Positions 1 to 8,454 of a DNA stretch of 39,011 nt are shown in pieces. A program made the position numbers and the translations under genes. Below the pieces are notes generated by a model, which ran no database searches, was not told where the DNA came from, and was given only the letters and a program-made list of their open reading frames with translations. Origin of the DNA: Pedobacter panaciterrae. GTDB lineage: Bacteria; Bacteroidota; Bacteroidia; Sphingobacteriales; Sphingobacteriaceae. The stretch is taken from positions 1-39,011 of the forward strand of contig NZ_LGEL01000053.1 in the NCBI RefSeq assembly GCF_001636695.1, written 5' to 3'. The stretch's first letter is position 1. Every line of letters begins with the position of its first letter.

Positions 1-49
1 AAAAAATACTAACATCAGAAAACTGAGAATGATTACGAGACTATTACAC

Positions 50-97
50 ATGCATTAAAAAAGCCGTTTTAAATGAAAAACGGCTTTTTTAATGCAT
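50..97. terminator. Long bidirectional hairpin terminator
   Basis: Two perfect 21-bp arms (50-70 and 77-97) flank a 6-nt loop. The core is GCCGTTTT/AAAACGGC with A-tracts on one side and T-tracts on the other, so it reads as an intrinsic terminator on both strands. It lies 21 bp beyond the stop of the minus-strand permease gene and would end that transcript, and also any transcript entering from the left. Confidence 0.85.
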
Positions 98-117
98 AAA
101 ATCACAAGATTAGTGTT

Positions 118-987
118 CTAATCCTTTTCTTTAGTTGATAATAGCCCCTGAAGAATTACAGATAAAATCACAAAACTGCAGCCAATATAAAATGAGATAT
201 TCATTTGCTTTCCCTCGTTAAAAAAAATAAAAGCTAGTATGACAGCGTAAATAGGTTCAATATTGAAACTTAGATTTACAGTAAATGCCGACAACTTCTT
301 GAGGGATTCTGCAAATAATACATACAGTGTTACCGTACAGAACGAGGATAGTAATATTAAATACCAAAAGTCAGAAATGCCAGGCAGCAGTGAAGGTGCT
401 GGAAAGTAGTATAAGTAAATAGGTAGAATCACTCCCAAACCAATAGTTCCTCCTATCATTTGGTAATAATTTATTGTTAAGCTTTGAAACTTACTGACTA
501 GTTTTTCATTAAATACTGTATAAAGTGCAGCAAATGAAGATGATATTATACCAAGTATTATACCTAATTGATACGATGTGTCGAAATGAAAGATAAGACT
601 GATACCGATGAGCGTTAGCCCGCTTAACAAAAGTTGTAAGGTCGAAAACCTTTTCTTATTTATAACTGGCTCGAATAAAGCTGTAAAAAGACTTGTTAAG
701 CAATAGCAAACTACGCCAATAGAAATATTGGAATATTTTATGCTAGCATAAAAGAAAACCCAATGAGCGGTTAGAAAAAGACCAATCTTGCCAATATTAA
801 ACTTGTCGGCAAAGCTTTCTTTTGAAGATTTTTTCAAAACCTGCAAAACAACAAATAATATGATAGATGAGAATAGAACCCTATACCAAACCAAAAGACC
901 TTCGTTAAGTGATATAAGTTTGCCAAAAATGCCTGTAAAGCCAGCCAGCAATATTGCTACGTGTAATAGCAAATATGATTTTTTCAT
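118..987 (-). CDS. EamA/DMT-family permease
   Basis: A 289-residue integral membrane protein made almost entirely of about ten hydrophobic helices, the normal size and layout of the drug/metabolite transporter superfamily with two tandem EamA repeats. It probably exports a small metabolite or amino acid across the inner membrane; the substrate cannot be read from sequence. The C-terminus ends in a short polar tail (STKEKD). The ATG at 985-987 opens directly into the first helix (MKKSYLLLHVAILLAG). It is a single gene ending at the hairpin at 50-97. No clear promoter was seen upstream; a coding remnant on the other strand begins about 50 bp away. Confidence 0.85.
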   Translation of the reverse strand: MKKSYLLLHVAILLAGFTGIFGKLISLNEGLLVWYRVLFSSIILFVVLQVLKKSSKESFADKFNIGKIGLFLTAHWVFFYASIKYSNISIGVVCYCLTSLFTALFEPVINKKRFSTLQLLLSGLTLIGISLIFHFDTSYQLGIILGIISSSFAALYTVFNEKLVSKFQSLTINYYQMIGGTIGLGVILPIYLYYFPAPSLLPGISDFWYLILLSSFCTVTLYVLFAESLKKLSAFTVNLSFNIEPIYAVILAFIFFNEGKQMNISFYIGCSFVILSVILQGLLSTKEKD

Positions 988-1038
988 AAGAATAACTTAT
1001 AATTTAAATTAGAATAAAGCTAAAATTTCAGGCGCTGA

Positions 1039-1218
1039 AGATTGGACGACTACCTGTCGTTATGCGCGCCGTATTTATTGAAAGAGATTACGGAGTTGGA
1101 GGAGGAAGACAACTTCTTCTGTTCATATTACGCCAAATATAGTGAATTGTTAATACGTATCCGCTCTCTATCAGCTAAACTTTCTGATACAAAAAATAGA
1201 CTTAGTGATATTAAGTAG
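1039..1218 (+). pseudogene. Start-less coding remnant, about 59 codons
   Basis: After a stop at 1036-1038 an open frame runs to TAG at 1216-1218 without any ATG; the only possible start is TTG at 1042, with no visible ribosome binding site. The translation is protein-like: an acidic stretch KEITELEEEDNFF, then SYYAKYSELLIRIRSL and a polar helical tail ending LSDIK. This looks like the C-terminal end of a helical protein whose 5' part is gone. The family was not recognised. The region is also richer in G and C than the flanking intergenic DNA, as expected of former coding sequence. A functional TTG-started peptide is the alternative. Confidence 0.4.
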
Positions 1219-1234
1219 TCTCAAATGTTCATTA

Positions 1235-1966
1235 TTACTTATTAGTGATCAGGCTTAGTACTAATCTGGAGTCTTCATTTTGGTTATCCCTGAGTCCTCT
1301 TAACAAAACTGTATAAATTTTTCCCTTTTCTATTTTGACATCTGATAAAGTAATCAGAACATCTTGTTTTCCTTTTTCTTTCAATTGAATATTCGCCTTT
1401 TCCCTTGGATCTATCGAAACAAATCTGGTTACTGATTTAAAGGATTGCATATTAAATAGTTGTTCATAGCCATATGGGCCCGATATATTGATGTCTAATT
1501 CACCACCGTCTGGACTTAAGTTGGCGAATCTAATATTTGCCTTATCAGTTGCAGGCGCTTTCATTTGGTCCTCCGAAATAGCAAAAGTCATACGTTCAGG
1601 AATGTCAGCAATAAACACGGTGTAAGATTTTTCCGGAGCAACATAGAAATTTGTTCTGAAAAGCGTATCGGATTTACCATTTTCTGTAATTGCCAGCGCC
1701 GGTGCTGAAGAGGGCTTTTCTGCTTTAAAGTCCTTATATTCCAATATTGTGCCGTAGCTTAAAGGTGTAGAATTACTTTTGACTCTATTATAATAAAAGG
1801 ATAGCTCCGGACTTCCTGGAGAGGCATTGACTATAGCGATTCTTGCAGGTTTTTCATCTTCTGACTCATCTTTATCATCTTTTTTTTTACAGGCAGAAAA
1901 AGAACCTGTAATGACCAGCAAGATGAATAGTTGTTTGAACAAAATCGGATAAGTTGGGAGTTTCAT
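1235..1966 (-). CDS. DUF4397-type lipoprotein
   Basis: A 243-residue protein with a lipoprotein signal peptide: basic start, hydrophobic helix and lipobox SFSAC with the lipidated Cys at about residue 26, followed by a charged linker (KKKDDKDESEDEKP). The mature part starts ARIAIVNASPGSPELSFYYN and has a second copy-like segment ANIRFANLSPDGGELDINI, the recurrent pattern of DUF4397 beta-domains. It should sit on the outer face of a membrane, role unknown. It is transcribed divergently from the histidine kinase gene; the shared 175-bp region carries phased repeats, so it is a likely target of that two-component system (inference). Confidence 0.8.
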   Translation of the reverse strand: MKLPTYPILFKQLFILLVITGSFSACKKKDDKDESEDEKPARIAIVNASPGSPELSFYYNRVKSNSTPLSYGTILEYKDFKAEKPSSAPALAITENGKSDTLFRTNFYVAPEKSYTVFIADIPERMTFAISEDQMKAPATDKANIRFANLSPDGGELDINISGPYGYEQLFNMQSFKSVTRFVSIDPREKANIQLKEKGKQDVLITLSDVKIEKGKIYTVLLRGLRDNQNEDSRLVLSLITNK

Positions 1967-2012
1967 AATTATATGATTTAACAGGTTATAAAACTCAAAT
2001 ATGAACTTGATT

Positions 2013-2092
2013 AATGTTAATGAATGTTATAATTCGTTAAATAATGTGTAAGTAAAAACAAGGCGTGGGATAAATGTTAAATAGCGTTAAAG
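2013..2092. promoter_or_regulatory. Phased GTTAA direct repeats, likely response-regulator sites
   Basis: GTTAA or a close variant begins at 2016, 2026 (GTTAT), 2036, 2046 (GTGTA, degenerate), 2076 and 2086, all in one 10-bp register. The fuller unit is AATGTTAA. Four units are contiguous, then a 20-bp gap, then two more. OmpR-family regulators bind tandem direct repeats about one helical turn apart, and such a regulator is encoded immediately downstream. The array lies between the divergent DUF4397 lipoprotein and the kinase gene and could control both. Confidence 0.6.
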
Positions 2093-2141
2093 GGTAAACG
2101 AATCCAATTGTCACTGCTTAACTTGACCCAAAATTAATCAT

Positions 2142-3329
2142 ATGTCTCAACGCATTAAATGGAGTCTAGGCCTAATGACAATAAGCATTCTTGGTATTGT
2201 CTTTACCCAGGGATACTGGCTGTATAGAGACTACAAATATTATAAAGGTCAGCCCTTGTTTTCCAGCAGTTATGATTTTTATATGAGGGCACTTACCACC
2301 ACTGTTAAACCTGTTATTACAGATAAACCAGGAAAAGCCGCACTAAGCAAAGCAGCTACATTACCTGCAAGGTTGCACTCACAAATGCCTGTACTTATTG
2401 CTTATCCTGCAGTGGGCAAGAGTATGCGGCTGGAAACTGCTATGCCATTGGCAATGCCTCTTTCGCCTGTGATTTATAAAACAATTGCATATGAAACCCC
2501 GATTTCATATATACTAAACAAGATGAAATTTCAATTTGGTTATTCTATTGTATTGATCCTGGTAACTTCCAGTTGTTTTATATATATGCTGATAACGATC
2601 ATCATGCAAAGGAAATTATCTCTGGCTAAAAATGAATTTATAAACAATATGACACATGAGTTAAAAACTCCGCTGGCCACAGTATCAGTTGCTATTGAGG
2701 CCATTAAGACTTATGGAGTATTAGAAGATAAAAACAAAACGCATCATTATCTGGATGTCTCGAAAAAAGAATTAGAGCACCTCTCAAAGATGATTGAAAT
2801 GATCATGCAATTATCCATTCATGAAAAGTATCAAATGGAACTTTCAAAAAAAGTTGTGGCAGTTGACATACTTATTGAACGGATTTTAGAGAAGTCTAGT
2901 CTTTCGAATTCATCACTTATAATTACAACTAAATTTATAGATGAGATACCTGAACTTTTTCTTGACCCTGTTCACTTTAGCAATGCAATTCAAAATCTGA
3001 TTGACAACAGTATCAAATATTGTAATCCACAGGTGCATATCAATGTAGTCAGTAAAGTAGCCAATGGATTTTGGATTTTGTCAATTACTGACGATGGGCC
3101 AGGTATACCGAAAAAATATCAGAAGGAGATATTTCATCGATTTTTCAGGGTACCTGATTCAAAAAAACATACGATCCAGGGATTTGGTCTCGGTTTATTC
3201 TATGTTAAACAAGTTGCCGAACTACATGGGGGTAACGTATCAGTTGTAAGTGAAGAGGGCAAGGGAAGCACCTTCAATATTAGCTTCCCATTAACGAATA
3301 TCAGACATGAAAAAAATATTGTATTGTGA
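2142..3329 (+). CDS. Sensor histidine kinase
   Basis: A 395-residue membrane sensor. Helices at about 7-26 and 134-155 flank an extracytoplasmic segment of roughly 105 residues with no recognised sensor fold. No HAMP domain is evident. The HisKA dimerisation motif NEFINNMTHELKTPL places the phospho-accepting His at residue 172. The HATPase_c domain shows the N box (NAIQNLIDNSIKYC, about 281-294), the G1 box DDGPGIP (about 317-323) and the G2 box GFGLGLFYV (about 347-355). Its 3' end overlaps the response regulator gene by 23 bp, so the two are translationally coupled. The upstream repeats suggest autoregulation. Confidence 0.93.
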   Translation: MSQRIKWSLGLMTISILGIVFTQGYWLYRDYKYYKGQPLFSSSYDFYMRALTTTVKPVITDKPGKAALSKAATLPARLHSQMPVLIAYPAVGKSMRLETAMPLAMPLSPVIYKTIAYETPISYILNKMKFQFGYSIVLILVTSSCFIYMLITIIMQRKLSLAKNEFINNMTHELKTPLATVSVAIEAIKTYGVLEDKNKTHHYLDVSKKELEHLSKMIEMIMQLSIHEKYQMELSKKVVAVDILIERILEKSSLSNSSLIITTKFIDEIPELFLDPVHFSNAIQNLIDNSIKYCNPQVHINVVSKVANGFWILSITDDGPGIPKKYQKEIFHRFFRVPDSKKHTIQGFGLGLFYVKQVAELHGGNVSVVSEEGKGSTFNISFPLTNIRHEKNIVL

Positions 3330-3981
3330 AGACCAATTTGAACTGGCTGAAATAGTTACGGGATGCCTGGAACACAGTGGTTTCCAAGTCGACTATTGCA
3401 CTAATGGGGCAGAGGCCATTAAAAAATACAGGTTAGATAAGCCGGACATACTTATTCTTGATATAGTTATGCCTGAGCTCGACGGATTTAGGACTGCCGA
3501 AAAAATAAGGGAGAGTGACATTGATACTCCGATTATTTTCGTTACTGCAAAAACCACAACCGAAGATGTGGTCAAAGGTTTCGAGATTGGTGCTAATGAC
3601 TATGTAAAGAAACCTTACAGTATTGAGGAGCTGATAGTTCGGGTAAATTCATTACTTAGAAATCGGCAAGTCCCTGAGGTAAAAACACACCAGCTAGGAA
3701 AATATACTTTTGACCCATCACGTAAAAAATTAGAAATTTCGGACGAAATCAGAAAATTATCTTACAGGGAGTCAGAGTTACTTAGAAAGCTGGTAGAAAG
3801 CAAAAATGAGATTGTCAAAAGAAAAGATATACTGGAGAACCTATGGGATGGAGAAAATTTCTTTACAAGCCGCAGTCTTGATGTATTTGTAAGTAAACTA
3901 AGAGGATATCTTAAATACGACAAGAACATAAAAATCGTTAATGTAAGGAACGCTGGATATATCCTGCTCTTACCAGATTAA
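3307..3981 (+). CDS. OmpR-family response regulator
   Basis: A 224-residue two-domain regulator. The receiver domain (about 1-118) has the acidic pair E8/D9, phospho-acceptor D52 in LILDIVMPELDG, T80 and K102 before P103. The C-terminal winged helix (about 128-222) matches Trans_reg_C, with the recognition region SRSLDVFVSKLRGYL and the final hairpin VNVRNAGYILL. It is the partner of the overlapping histidine kinase. Proteins of this class bind pairs of direct repeats, and the GTTAA array at 2013-2092 is the obvious candidate site. The sensed signal is unknown; the divergent DUF4397 lipoprotein is the most likely nearby target. Confidence 0.93.
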   Translation: MKKILYCEDQFELAEIVTGCLEHSGFQVDYCTNGAEAIKKYRLDKPDILILDIVMPELDGFRTAEKIRESDIDTPIIFVTAKTTTEDVVKGFEIGANDYVKKPYSIEELIVRVNSLLRNRQVPEVKTHQLGKYTFDPSRKKLEISDEIRKLSYRESELLRKLVESKNEIVKRKDILENLWDGENFFTSRSLDVFVSKLRGYLKYDKNIKIVNVRNAGYILLLPD

Positions 3982-4006
3982 ATGAATCTAGCGGACAATG
4001 AAAGTA

Positions 4007-4771
4007 TCATTCAGGTAAACTTCTTTTTCGCTTTCGTTGAAGCTTCAGTGTATTTTTAATCTCAGGATTTATTTTCTCTGTAGCGGTAGCGAATGCAACA
4101 GGATGAAGAATTGTACAGTTTTGACTTAAAAAAAACATTGCTTCATCCGGATAAACATTTCCAATCTCTCTAAGTGCCCATCCAAGTCCTTTCTGAACAA
4201 AGTAGTCTTTGTCGTTTATTAACGGATTCACCATATCCAACAATTTAGATGCAGGGAGCAAGGATTTACGTTTTTTACTGTAAAGAAGCATCCCTACTAA
4301 TGACTGTCTTCGTTCCCATGGGTTTTCTGATTTATTCCATAAATTATATTGGGTGTATATTTCCTCTGGCATCTTTTCCATTAAATGTGCATAGATATCA
4401 GATAGTCCATCAGAGTGGGCCCAGTTGTCAATTTTTTTCACCCAGGATCTCACTATCTTCCAGACTTCGTTTACATCAAGTTTCTGCCAGTTTCTTTCAA
4501 TAAAATAGATGCATTGACTCAAAACTTCATAAACGTCGGTATTTTTCCATATTGCATCCCAAACAGGTAGCTGATCACAAAGAGGTAAAGTGCTAAAAGT
4601 ATAACCAATTTTTAAAATCGACCGTTGCATAGGCACTGTAAGGCCAATAACTTCATACTTAGTACCAATGTAACTTTTGAGATCTGTATGCCCTGATACT
4701 TTATCATATGGCTTTTTTTCTATTAGCCTGTTTATAATTTCAGATATATATGTTGATGTGATGTGAGCCAT
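4007..4771 (-). CDS. AlkD-like DNA alkylation repair protein
   Basis: A 254-residue, all-helical HEAT-like repeat protein. Segments typical of the AlkD DNA glycosylase family are visible: VWDAIWKNTDVYEV, IDNWAHSDGLSDIY, NPWERRQSLVGMLLY and DKDYFVQKGLGWALREIG. Family members excise N3- and N7-alkylated purines without base flipping. The Trp and Asp positions in the DNWAHSD and VQKGLGWALRE segments correspond to the DNA-facing surface of the family. The ATG at 4769-4771 is preceded 6 nt upstream by AGGAG (4778-4782 on the minus strand), a Shine-Dalgarno match that is unusual in this window. It converges with the response regulator gene, leaving 25 bp between stops. Confidence 0.85.
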   Translation of the reverse strand: MAHITSTYISEIINRLIEKKPYDKVSGHTDLKSYIGTKYEVIGLTVPMQRSILKIGYTFSTLPLCDQLPVWDAIWKNTDVYEVLSQCIYFIERNWQKLDVNEVWKIVRSWVKKIDNWAHSDGLSDIYAHLMEKMPEEIYTQYNLWNKSENPWERRQSLVGMLLYSKKRKSLLPASKLLDMVNPLINDKDYFVQKGLGWALREIGNVYPDEAMFFLSQNCTILHPVAFATATEKINPEIKNTLKLQRKRKRSLPE

Positions 4772-4865
4772 TTGATTCTCCTAAGATCTATACATAAAGG
4801 TAAATATTTTAGGTAAGATTATTGCTGCATGAATGTTGTCCTGCATCAAGGCAAAATATACAAGT

Positions 4866-6278
4866 ATGAATTTTAACGCATCAACTCAAAACCCAGAATC
4901 CACTAAAGCACTACTTCCCATTATTCTGGCTACTGCTATTTTAATGCAGATGCTTGATTCTACGATACTTAATACCTCATTACCTGCAATCGCCAAAGAT
5001 TTAAATGAGTCGCCATTGGATATGCAAAATGCTATTATCAGCTATGTACTAACCTTAGCACTCTTTATGCCTGTTAGCGGATTTCTTTCTGATAAATTTG
5101 GTACCAAAAGGGTTTTCATTTTTTCTTTAGTACTATTTAGTGCAGGATCTCTGTTTTGTTCGCTTTCTCATAATCTAACACAGTTGGTAATTTCAAGAAT
5201 GATACAAGGTGTAGGTGGCAGTTTAATGACCCCGGTTGGAAAATTGGCGTTAATTAAAACTTTCCCTAAGAAAGAATTATTAAAAGCGATGAACTTTGCC
5301 ATTATCCCTGCATTAATTGGACCTGTTCTAGGGCCACTGGTGGGTGGGTATATGGTTGATTATTTATCCTGGCACTGGATTTTCCTTATTAATATTCCAA
5401 TTGGTTTGGTAGGCATTATATTGAGTCTGAAATTTATGCCAGACTATAAATCCCCCATTATTGATTTTGATCTGAAAGGCTTCCTTATCTTTGCAGCAGC
5501 CTCTTTGCTACTTTCTATTTCTCTGGAGCTATTTGGCAATACAGTCCATATTACCCCGGTTTTACTGGTTTTGTCTTCAGGATTTCTAATGCTGTATTTT
5601 TACTATCGCCATGCTACAACTGACAACAACCCAATATTTCCGTTGAACTTATTTAAGGTGAGAACATTTAGAGTAGGCATTGTAGGTAATCTGGCTACGC
5701 GGTTGGGTATAAGTTCTATTCCTCTTTTATTGCCAATGATGATCCAGATCGCCTACGGTCAGTCGGCGGTAACCTCCGGTTGGATTGTTGCACCAATGGC
5801 ATTGACAGCTATGTTCGGTAAATCTGCAGTGATCAAAATCTTAAATAGATTTGGTTACCGTGCTACGTTAATGTTTAATACTTTTATTATCGGGTTTCTA
5901 ATTTGCTGTATGGCTTTACCTGGAGTAAATTCTTCTATATACTGGTACATTCCTATCATTGCAGTACTTGGGTTCTTTAACTCCATTCAATTTACTGCCA
6001 TGAATTCAATTTCGATTGCTGATTTAAGACAATATCATACCAGTAGTGGGAATTCGCTGGTTTCAGTTAATCAGCAATTGGCGATCGGTTTTGGTATTGC
6101 CTTTGGCCTGATTGTGCTGAAGGTGTTTCAAGGAGATGTGAAGTTGATCAACAATGAGATTCACAATGCTTTCAGATATACGTTTTTAGTGGTTGGCACT
6201 TTGACTATTATCTCAGGTCTGGTTTTCAGAAGGTTGCATTTTAAAGATGGCGACAATATGAAGTCTGATGAACAATAG
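4866..6278 (+). CDS. MFS drug exporter, DHA2 (EmrB/QacA) type
   Basis: A 470-residue transporter with about fourteen hydrophobic segments. It begins with the DHA2 hallmark helix LMQMLDSTILNTSLPAIA and continues with the motif A-like loop GFLSDKFGTKRVF and the motif C-like stretch PALIGPVLGPLVGGY. Such proteins export drugs or toxic metabolites by proton antiport. An in-frame ATG at 4833 would add 11 residues (MLSCIKAKYTS) that do not fit the family, so the start at 4866 is preferred. No membrane-fusion partner or TetR-type regulator is adjacent, so it may act alone in the inner membrane. Confidence 0.88.
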   Translation: MNFNASTQNPESTKALLPIILATAILMQMLDSTILNTSLPAIAKDLNESPLDMQNAIISYVLTLALFMPVSGFLSDKFGTKRVFIFSLVLFSAGSLFCSLSHNLTQLVISRMIQGVGGSLMTPVGKLALIKTFPKKELLKAMNFAIIPALIGPVLGPLVGGYMVDYLSWHWIFLINIPIGLVGIILSLKFMPDYKSPIIDFDLKGFLIFAAASLLLSISLELFGNTVHITPVLLVLSSGFLMLYFYYRHATTDNNPIFPLNLFKVRTFRVGIVGNLATRLGISSIPLLLPMMIQIAYGQSAVTSGWIVAPMALTAMFGKSAVIKILNRFGYRATLMFNTFIIGFLICCMALPGVNSSIYWYIPIIAVLGFFNSIQFTAMNSISIADLRQYHTSSGNSLVSVNQQLAIGFGIAFGLIVLKVFQGDVKLINNEIHNAFRYTFLVVGTLTIISGLVFRRLHFKDGDNMKSDEQ

Positions 6279-6345
6279 TTATCTCCGGAATGTCAAAGTA
6301 TAGGATAAATCACATCCAGAATCGGTTTAAATGCTATTTTTGCAA

Positions 6346-7149
6346 ATGAATTTATATAAATCCGATGAAGAGGTAGAATTACAAAGGGAAAGTTGTCTTC
6401 TTGTAAGTGCTACAATTACTGAAGTGGCAAAGCTGATGAAACCAGGAATCACCACGCTTTCACTGGATCAAATGGCCGAAACATTTATCAGAGATAATCA
6501 TGCAATTCCCTCATGTAAAGGCTATCACGGCTTCCCGTACTCCTTATGTATTTCGATAAACGAAGAAATTGTGCACGGTTTCCCCGGAAAACGTATTTTA
6601 AAAGAAGGAGATTTAGTTTCTATCGATACAGTGATCTATAAAAATGGCTTTCATGGTGATCATGCCTATACTTTTATTATTGGTGAGACATCAAAAGAGC
6701 TTCTCGATTTGGTACGAATTACCAAGGAGTCATTATATGTTGGTATTCAGCAGGCTACCACCGGCAACCGAACTGGCGATATAGGATATGCAATAGAAAA
6801 CTACACATCTAAACAACATGGTTATGGAGTTATCCGAGATTTTGTAGGCCATGGTGTAGGACGTGAAATGCATGAAGATCCCCAAATACCAAACTATGGA
6901 TCCAGAGGTAAGGGAAAAAAGCTTGCTGAAAATATGGTACTTGCTATTGAACCAATGATTACTTTAGGCACTCACAAAATTGATATTCTGGATGACGGAT
7001 GGACCGTGATCTCAAAAGATAAATCACCGGCGGTTCATTTTGAACATAATGTTTGTGTGAAGAAAGGAATTCCATTGATCCTATCTGATTTTACACCAAT
7101 TGAAACAGCAGAAAAGCAAAATATTAATTTGAACAGCAGCTATTATTAA
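6346..7149 (+). CDS. map: Type I methionine aminopeptidase
   Basis: Removes the N-terminal Met from new proteins. Numbered from the ATG at 6346 (267 residues), the five metal ligands of the pita-bread fold are all present: D94 (SIDT), D105 (FHGDHAY), H169 (GHGVGREMHEDP), E202 (AIEPM) and E233 (HFEHNV). The start MNLYKSDEEVELQRESC matches the canonical family N-terminus; the ATG at 6331 would add MLFLQ. The loop between the two Asp ligands reads IYKNGFHGDHAYTF, diverged from the usual DGFHGDTSKMF. This and its position outside a ribosomal-protein operon suggest an accessory copy rather than the housekeeping one (inference). Confidence 0.9.
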   Translation: MNLYKSDEEVELQRESCLLVSATITEVAKLMKPGITTLSLDQMAETFIRDNHAIPSCKGYHGFPYSLCISINEEIVHGFPGKRILKEGDLVSIDTVIYKNGFHGDHAYTFIIGETSKELLDLVRITKESLYVGIQQATTGNRTGDIGYAIENYTSKQHGYGVIRDFVGHGVGREMHEDPQIPNYGSRGKGKKLAENMVLAIEPMITLGTHKIDILDDGWTVISKDKSPAVHFEHNVCVKKGIPLILSDFTPIETAEKQNINLNSSYY

Positions 7150-7224
7150 ATACTATACTTGCAGTATTTAGATTACCAGCTCAGCTTCCGTGCTAACAAT
7201 TATGCTAATTATAAATTCAAAGCA

Positions 7225-7262
7225 ACAAACAGGTTTAGCTAAAATTAGCTAAACCTGTTTGT
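7225..7262. terminator. Bidirectional hairpin terminator
   Basis: Perfect 18-bp arms (7225-7242 and 7245-7262) around a 2-nt centre, with core AGGTTTAGCTAA/TTAGCTAAACCT and a T-run following on the plus strand. It sits between the convergent methionine aminopeptidase and DUF892 genes, 4 bp beyond the latter's stop. A weaker 8-bp hairpin (7147-7154 with 7163-7170) overlaps the aminopeptidase stop. Confidence 0.8.
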
Positions 7263-7266
7263 ATTT

Positions 7267-7854
7267 TTACTCAGCTGCTGCCTGCTCGTTAATGAAGCTT
7301 TCAGCTACTTCTGTTAGTGCTAAATCAGTAGCTTTTTCGTTATCTAATGTAGCTTGCAACAGTTCTGAAACCTGAGTATGACCCATGTTTTGCGCAAATA
7401 CGATAAGCGTTCCATAAGTTGCGATTTCATAATGTTCTACTTTTTGCGCAGCAAGAATTAACCCCGCATCGCGGACCATGGTACCTGCATCAGTATCTTC
7501 AATAATGCTATCTGCTTCTTTCAGTAGTCCTTCCATTGCATCACATTTTTTGGCCTGTGGCTTTTCTTCCAATAAAGCAAATACTTGTTCCAGGGTTTCT
7601 ACATGCGTATTAGTTTCCTCAGTGTGTTTTTCAAACGCACTGGCCAGTTCTGTACTGGTGGCTGCCTTTTTCATTTTTGGCAAGGCTTTTACTAAATGTT
7701 TTTCTGCCCAGTAAATGTCTTTTAGCTCATCTACAAAGAATTCGTGGAATTCAGAATTTTCCATTTTACCGGTTTTACCAGTTGGTTTGTTCCCAACATT
7801 TACACTAGAGGATTTTGCTACGGCTCTTGCCGCTGTTTTTGATGTAGTTGCCAT
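7267..7854 (-). CDS. DUF892 (YciE/YciF) ferritin-like protein
   Basis: A 195-residue protein. Residues about 33-190 form the DUF892 four-helix bundle: FHEFFVDELKDIYWAEKHLV, then HTEETNTHVETLEQVF and KVEHYEIATYGTLIVFAQ, with the Glu/His pattern of ferritin-like di-iron sites. Members are induced by osmotic and general stress; their biochemical activity is not settled. The first 32 residues are a basic Ala/Ser/Lys tail (MATTSKTAARAVAKS) resembling the DNA-binding tails of some Dps proteins, so nucleoid association is possible (inference). It neighbours the lmo0937-type membrane peptide, another frequent stress-cluster gene. Confidence 0.88.
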   Translation of the reverse strand: MATTSKTAARAVAKSSSVNVGNKPTGKTGKMENSEFHEFFVDELKDIYWAEKHLVKALPKMKKAATSTELASAFEKHTEETNTHVETLEQVFALLEEKPQAKKCDAMEGLLKEADSIIEDTDAGTMVRDAGLILAAQKVEHYEIATYGTLIVFAQNMGHTQVSELLQATLDNEKATDLALTEVAESFINEQAAAE

Positions 7855-8032
7855 AAATATTGCTTTTTAGGTATATGTAATTAATTATCAGGTGTTATTG
7901 ACTTAACATTCCTGAGGCAATACAACCACGATTAAACAATTTTGTTTAATTTATTTAAAAATAATTTGAACAAATTAATTTATCCGTTTGCAAGTGAGTG
8001 CGTGACTATGATCGGCAGTTTTATTTCTTAAT

Positions 8033-8185
8033 TTATGCTGCTCTTCGGATTACTCCCATAATTACAGCAATAATTGCAATTACAATTAATATGTGGATGA
8101 TTCCGCCAGTGTAAAAACCGCCAAAGAAGCTGATCGCCCAGATCAGCACTAAGATTACCGCTATGGTATAAAGTAAATTTCCCAT
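8033..8185 (-). CDS. lmo0937-type small membrane protein
   Basis: A 50-residue peptide from ATG at 8183-8185 to TAA at 8033-8035. It starts MGNLLYTIAVILVLIWAI, has a Gly-rich turn FFGGFYTGG, then a second hydrophobic helix IIHILIVIAIIAVIMGVI and a basic end RRAA. This two-helix hairpin with the central GG turn is the lmo0937 family layout, common in Bacteroidota and often beside stress proteins; function unknown. It follows the DUF892 gene on the same strand with about 178 bp between, so it may have its own promoter. It is easily missed because of its length. Confidence 0.8.
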   Translation of the reverse strand: MGNLLYTIAVILVLIWAISFFGGFYTGGIIHILIVIAIIAVIMGVIRRAA

Positions 8186-8454
8186 GATGTTTAATTTTAT
8201 TTAAGTAAATAATATGTTATTAATCAGCATTTTTGATAGCTGCTGTTTGAAGTAGAGAACAACCATTGGCGGTATTGGTTTTGATAATAATAAAGATTTC
8301 TTTTATGAAACATTTAGTTTGCTCAACTGTTGATGTAACTTCAATTTTCAATAAAACTGTTGGTTATGAGATCTTTGATTTATATTGAGCCGGCCATAAG
8401 CTACGAAAAAGAAGAGTATGAATACCCGGAAGCTTATCAGGAGCTTAAAAGTAA

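Noticed and set aside
3997-4011. AATGA/TCATT hairpin between the response regulator and AlkD genes
   Set aside because: Only 5-bp AT-rich arms and no T-run; too weak to call a terminator.
6335-6342. TATTTTTG promoter-like box before the aminopeptidase start
   Set aside because: It is 3 bp from the chosen ATG and has no -33 partner at the proper spacing.
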